17,867 bases of DNA, taken from contig QGUX01000031.1 of assembly GCA_003242275.1 (NCBI GenBank), positions 1 to 17,867 of the forward strand, written 5' to 3'. A program made the position numbers and the translations under genes. The DNA is from Pseudomonadota bacterium (lineage in GTDB: Bacteria > Pseudomonadota > Gammaproteobacteria > Steroidobacterales > Steroidobacteraceae). Shown in pieces: positions 15,237-17,867 of this stretch (its first letter is position 1; the number at the start of each line of letters is the position of its first letter). The notes beneath the pieces are model-generated. The model saw nothing but the letters and a program-made list of their open reading frames with translations, ran no database searches and had not been told where the DNA came from.

Positions 15237-17009
15237 ATGGCACCGGACCGGCGCGGGTTCCTGAAGGCGGCGTTGACGGCGGCGGCCGCCGCCGGGTTCG
15301 CGCACCAGGGCGGCGCGGCGGAGCGGCGCAATGCCCCGCCGCCCTACCGCGGCATCACGCGGCAGGGGCGGCACCCGAGCGAATCGCCGACCAACCCGCC
15401 GCCGCCGCGCCATCGCATCGAGCGCATCGACGGCCTGCTGATCGAGCGCGACGTGGGCGTGAAGCTGCGCGACGGAGTCACCATCTACGTCGACGTGTAC
15501 CGCCCGGACGGCCCGCTGGGCGAGCTGCCGGTGCCGGCCATCATCGGCTGGGGACCCTACGGCAAGCACACGGTCAACCGCAGCTACGCGCCCGAGTCCG
15601 GCGTCAATCCCGCCTGGATCTCGCGCCACTGCGGCTTCGAGGCCGTGGACCCGGCGTACTGGTGCCCACGCGGCTACGCCATCCTCTACCCGAATCCGCG
15701 CGGCACGTGGTACTCGGAAGGCGACATGCACCACGGCGGCGTCACCGAAAGCCTCGACTGCTACGATCTGATCGAATGGGCGGGCACGCAGCCCTGGTGC
15801 AATGGCAAGGTAGGCATGAGCGGCGTGTCGTACCTGGCCGCGATCCAGTACCAGGTGGCACCCCTCAAGCCGCCGCACCTGGCCGCGATCAATCCCTGGG
15901 AGGCCTTCAACGACTGGTATCGCGAGTTCGCCTACCATGGCGGCATCCGCGAGACCGGCTTCCTGCCCTATGCGACCAACAACATCAACTGGTCGCTGGG
16001 CCTCACCGACGACACGCTGGCCAACGTGCTCGCCCATCCGCTGTACGACGAGTTCTGGGAAAGCCGCGAGAACTACCTCGAGGAGATCGAGGTGCCGGCT
16101 TTCGTGGTGGCGAGCTGGTCGGACCAGGGCTTCCACACCCGCGGCACGCTCGACGTGTTCCAGCGCATCAGTTCGAAGCAGAAGTGGCTGCTGGTGCACG
16201 GGCAGAAGAAGTGGGGGCACTTCTACGACCCTCGCAACGTGCGCCAGCTGCAGGCCTTCTTCGACCACTTCCTCAAGGGCACCGACGATTCCGTGCTCGA
16301 CTGGCCGCGCGTGCGCCTCGAAGTGCGCGAACGCGCCTATGTGCAGTCGCCGCCGCGCGCGGAGCAGGAATGGCCGCTGCAGCGCCAGCGGCTGGTGCCG
16401 CTGTACCTGGATGCCGCCGCCGGAACGCTGGTCACCGGGAAGCCGGCCACGGCCTCGGAGCGACGCTACCTGTCCACCGACGAGGCGCAGGCGGCCACCT
16501 TCGACTACGTGTTTCCCGAGGACACGGAGATCACCGGCTACATGAAGCTCAGGCTCTGGGCCTCGGCCGCCAGCCACGACGACATGGACCTGTTCGTGGC
16601 CATCCAGAAGGTGGACCGCAATGGCGAGGTGGTGGGCTTCCACTACTACGCCAGCTACGACACCGGGCCGGTGGCGCTGGGCTGGCTGCGCGCCAGCCAC
16701 CGCGAGCTCGATCCGCTGGAGTCGCGGCCCGAACGGCCCATCCACACGCACCGGCGCGAGCAGATGCTCAGGCCCGGCGAGATCGTGCCGCTGGACATCG
16801 AGATCTGGCCCTCCTCCACCGTCTTCCGCGCCGGCGAGCGCCTGCGCGTGGTGGTGAAGGGCTCGGACATCTATCCCTACCCCAACCGTGCTCCCGGCCT
16901 GCCGCTGGCGCTGCACGAGGACACCCGCAACCAGGGCGAGCACGTGATCCACGCCGGCGGTCAGTACGACTCGCACCTGCTGGTGCCGGTGATTCCGCGG
17001 GGAGCCTGA
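15237..17009 (+). CDS. TAT-exported CocE/NonD family serine hydrolase (X-Pro dipeptidyl-peptidase S15 type)
   Basis: The 590-residue protein starts MAPDRRGFLKAALTAAAAAG, a near-ideal twin-arginine signal (RRGFLK). The alpha/beta hydrolase core begins IERDVGVKLRDGVTIYVDVY, the typical entry of CocE proteins. The nucleophile is Ser198 in GMSGVSYLA, the acid is Asp296 in SWSDQGFHTRG and the base is His328 in KWGHFYD. A C-terminal jelly-roll domain (about 390-590) contains the family strand pattern ITGYMKLRLWASAASHDDMD and FRAGERLRVVVKGSD. Relatives hydrolyse acyl or ester bonds of small molecules such as cocaine or glutaryl compounds. With a complete triad this is likely an active periplasmic esterase or acylase of unknown substrate. 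GGGGGA lies six bases before the ATG. It is coupled to the upstream secreted NTF2-like gene. Confidence 0.88.
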   Translation: MAPDRRGFLKAALTAAAAAGFAHQGGAAERRNAPPPYRGITRQGRHPSESPTNPPPPRHRIERIDGLLIERDVGVKLRDGVTIYVDVYRPDGPLGELPVPAIIGWGPYGKHTVNRSYAPESGVNPAWISRHCGFEAVDPAYWCPRGYAILYPNPRGTWYSEGDMHHGGVTESLDCYDLIEWAGTQPWCNGKVGMSGVSYLAAIQYQVAPLKPPHLAAINPWEAFNDWYREFAYHGGIRETGFLPYATNNINWSLGLTDDTLANVLAHPLYDEFWESRENYLEEIEVPAFVVASWSDQGFHTRGTLDVFQRISSKQKWLLVHGQKKWGHFYDPRNVRQLQAFFDHFLKGTDDSVLDWPRVRLEVRERAYVQSPPRAEQEWPLQRQRLVPLYLDAAAGTLVTGKPATASERRYLSTDEAQAATFDYVFPEDTEITGYMKLRLWASAASHDDMDLFVAIQKVDRNGEVVGFHYYASYDTGPVALGWLRASHRELDPLESRPERPIHTHRREQMLRPGEIVPLDIEIWPSSTVFRAGERLRVVVKGSDIYPYPNRAPGLPLALHEDTRNQGEHVIHAGGQYDSHLLVPVIPRGA

Positions 17010-17058
17010 GCCGGACCCTCGTGGACAGGCCCCGACACCGGCCACGCCGACGCTGAGC

Positions 17059-17867
17059 ATGGCAACGACGACGGTCCGCCCCTTCGACAGGCTCGAGGAT
17101 GGCCGCGTGGTCGAGGCCATCACGCTGGCCGGTTCCGGCGGCGTGGAGGCCACCTTGCTGACGCTGGGCGCGACGGTGCAGGCACTGTGGGTACCGGATG
17201 CGCGCGGCGACCGCGCCGACGTGGTGCTGGGATTCGACCGGGCCGCCGACTACCTGGCAAGCAGCCACTACTTCGGCTGCACGGTCGGACGCCACGCCAA
17301 CCGCATCGCGCACGGGCGATTCAGCCTCGACGGGCGGCAGTACCAGCTGGAGTGCAATGATGGCCCGCACCACCTGCATGGCGGCATCACGGCGGCCTTC
17401 CACCGGCAACTGTGGCGCATCGAGCGCACGGACCGTGGCGAGGCCGTGCTGGCCCTGCGCAGCGAGGATGGCGCCGGAGGCTATCCGGGACGGGTCGACG
17501 TCACGGCCACCTTCGTGCTGGACGATGAGGGGCTGGGCATCGACTACCGCGCCACCACCGATGCGCCCACCATCATCAACATCACCCACCACGGCTACTT
17601 CAATCTCGCCGGCCGTGGCGACGTGACGGGACACCGCCTCCGCCTGCACGCCTCGCGCTTTGCGTCCGTGGATGCCGGGCTGATTCCCGACGGCAGGCTG
17701 CCGCAGGTGGCCGGCACGCCCTTCGACTTCCGCGGCGGTGAGCTGGTCGGAAGCCGCCTGCACGAACCTCATGAACAGCTCCGCCTTGCCGGCGGGTACG
17801 ACCACCACTTCGTGATCGACGGCGAAGCCGGCCGGTTGCGGCCGGCGGCACGGCTGGAGGATCCCGC
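17059..17867 (+). CDS. galM: Aldose 1-epimerase (GalM-like), 3' end outside window
   Basis: The first 269 residues are present; the gene runs off the right edge. Translation from the ATG gives the mutarotase fold: LLTLGATVQALWVPD, DVVLGFDRAADYL, GCTVGRHANRIAHGRF, HHLHGG, THHGYFNLAG (second His the catalytic type), DGRLPQVAGTPFDF and GYDHHFVI. The catalytic C-terminal glutamate lies beyond the window. Aldose 1-epimerase interconverts alpha and beta anomers of aldoses, here probably in the cytoplasm because no signal peptide is visible. Compared with the usual (N)HLHGG, TNHSYFNL and GYDHNFV, this protein has histidine at three positions often held by asparagine. No ribosome binding site is obvious. 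The 49 bases after the CocE-like gene hold nothing else recognisable. Confidence 0.88.
   Translation, partial: MATTTVRPFDRLEDGRVVEAITLAGSGGVEATLLTLGATVQALWVPDARGDRADVVLGFDRAADYLASSHYFGCTVGRHANRIAHGRFSLDGRQYQLECNDGPHHLHGGITAAFHRQLWRIERTDRGEAVLALRSEDGAGGYPGRVDVTATFVLDDEGLGIDYRATTDAPTIINITHHGYFNLAGRGDVTGHRLRLHASRFASVDAGLIPDGRLPQVAGTPFDFRGGELVGSRLHEPHEQLRLAGGYDHHFVIDGEAGRLRPAARLEDP

Noticed and set aside
14838..17153. A 771-codon open frame on the minus strand opposite the CocE-like gene.
   Set aside because: The product is compositionally biased and lacks recognisable motifs, while the plus-strand protein has a TAT signal, catalytic triad and C-terminal domain.

Overview
The window is strongly GC-rich, by eye about two thirds G+C, and densely coded. 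It carries 17 recognisable protein genes, one of them cut by the right edge, and no RNA genes. The mix suggests a gammaproteobacterium of the Steroidobacteraceae/Nevskiales type: TAT-exported catabolic-type hydrolases, lipoproteins around a DUF6152 protein, a MASE2-GGDEF cyclase, a MoaF-like protein and a CocE/NonD hydrolase. This placement is an inference from gene content; no marker gene is present to test it.

Left part, minus strand (128-3396). A tightly packed operon encodes a double-length MoaF-like protein, a TAT-exported SnoaL/NTF2-like protein and a TauE/SafE membrane transporter, with stop and start codons overlapping or abutting. A divergent promoter region (3397-3602) separates it from a small secreted protein with a coiled coil and a BamE-like C-terminus.

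Centre-left, plus strand (4202-8207). Two lipoproteins of different length (506 and 242 aa) share the same core domain and flank a DUF6152 protein. A TAT-exported amidohydrolase of the ACMSD type follows. In front of this group are three CTGTCC direct repeats at exactly 11-bp spacing, which look like a PhoB/OmpR-type operator.

Centre (8226-11921). An archaeal-type (COG2521-like) methyltransferase diverges from a histidine kinase / OmpR-type response regulator pair. The pair is followed by a membrane acyl-CoA desaturase whose upstream region carries a 13-bp direct repeat with 21-bp period, a plausible target of the regulator. A perfect 12-bp inverted repeat closes the desaturase against the convergent metallo-beta-lactamase lipoprotein gene.

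Right part. On the minus strand lie the metallo-beta-lactamase-fold lipoprotein and a MASE2-GGDEF diguanylate cyclase with an intact inhibitory site. On the plus strand lie a secreted NTF2/DUF8021-like protein, a TAT-exported CocE/NonD serine hydrolase two bases downstream of it, and the start of an aldose 1-epimerase.

Nine of the 17 products carry a Sec, lipoprotein or TAT export signal. The window therefore reads mainly as envelope and periplasmic functions: small-molecule turnover, uptake or export, and membrane-lipid adjustment. The most intriguing parts are the tandem MoaF-like protein, the paralogous lipoproteins around DUF6152 with their phased operator-like repeats, and the two-component/desaturase module.
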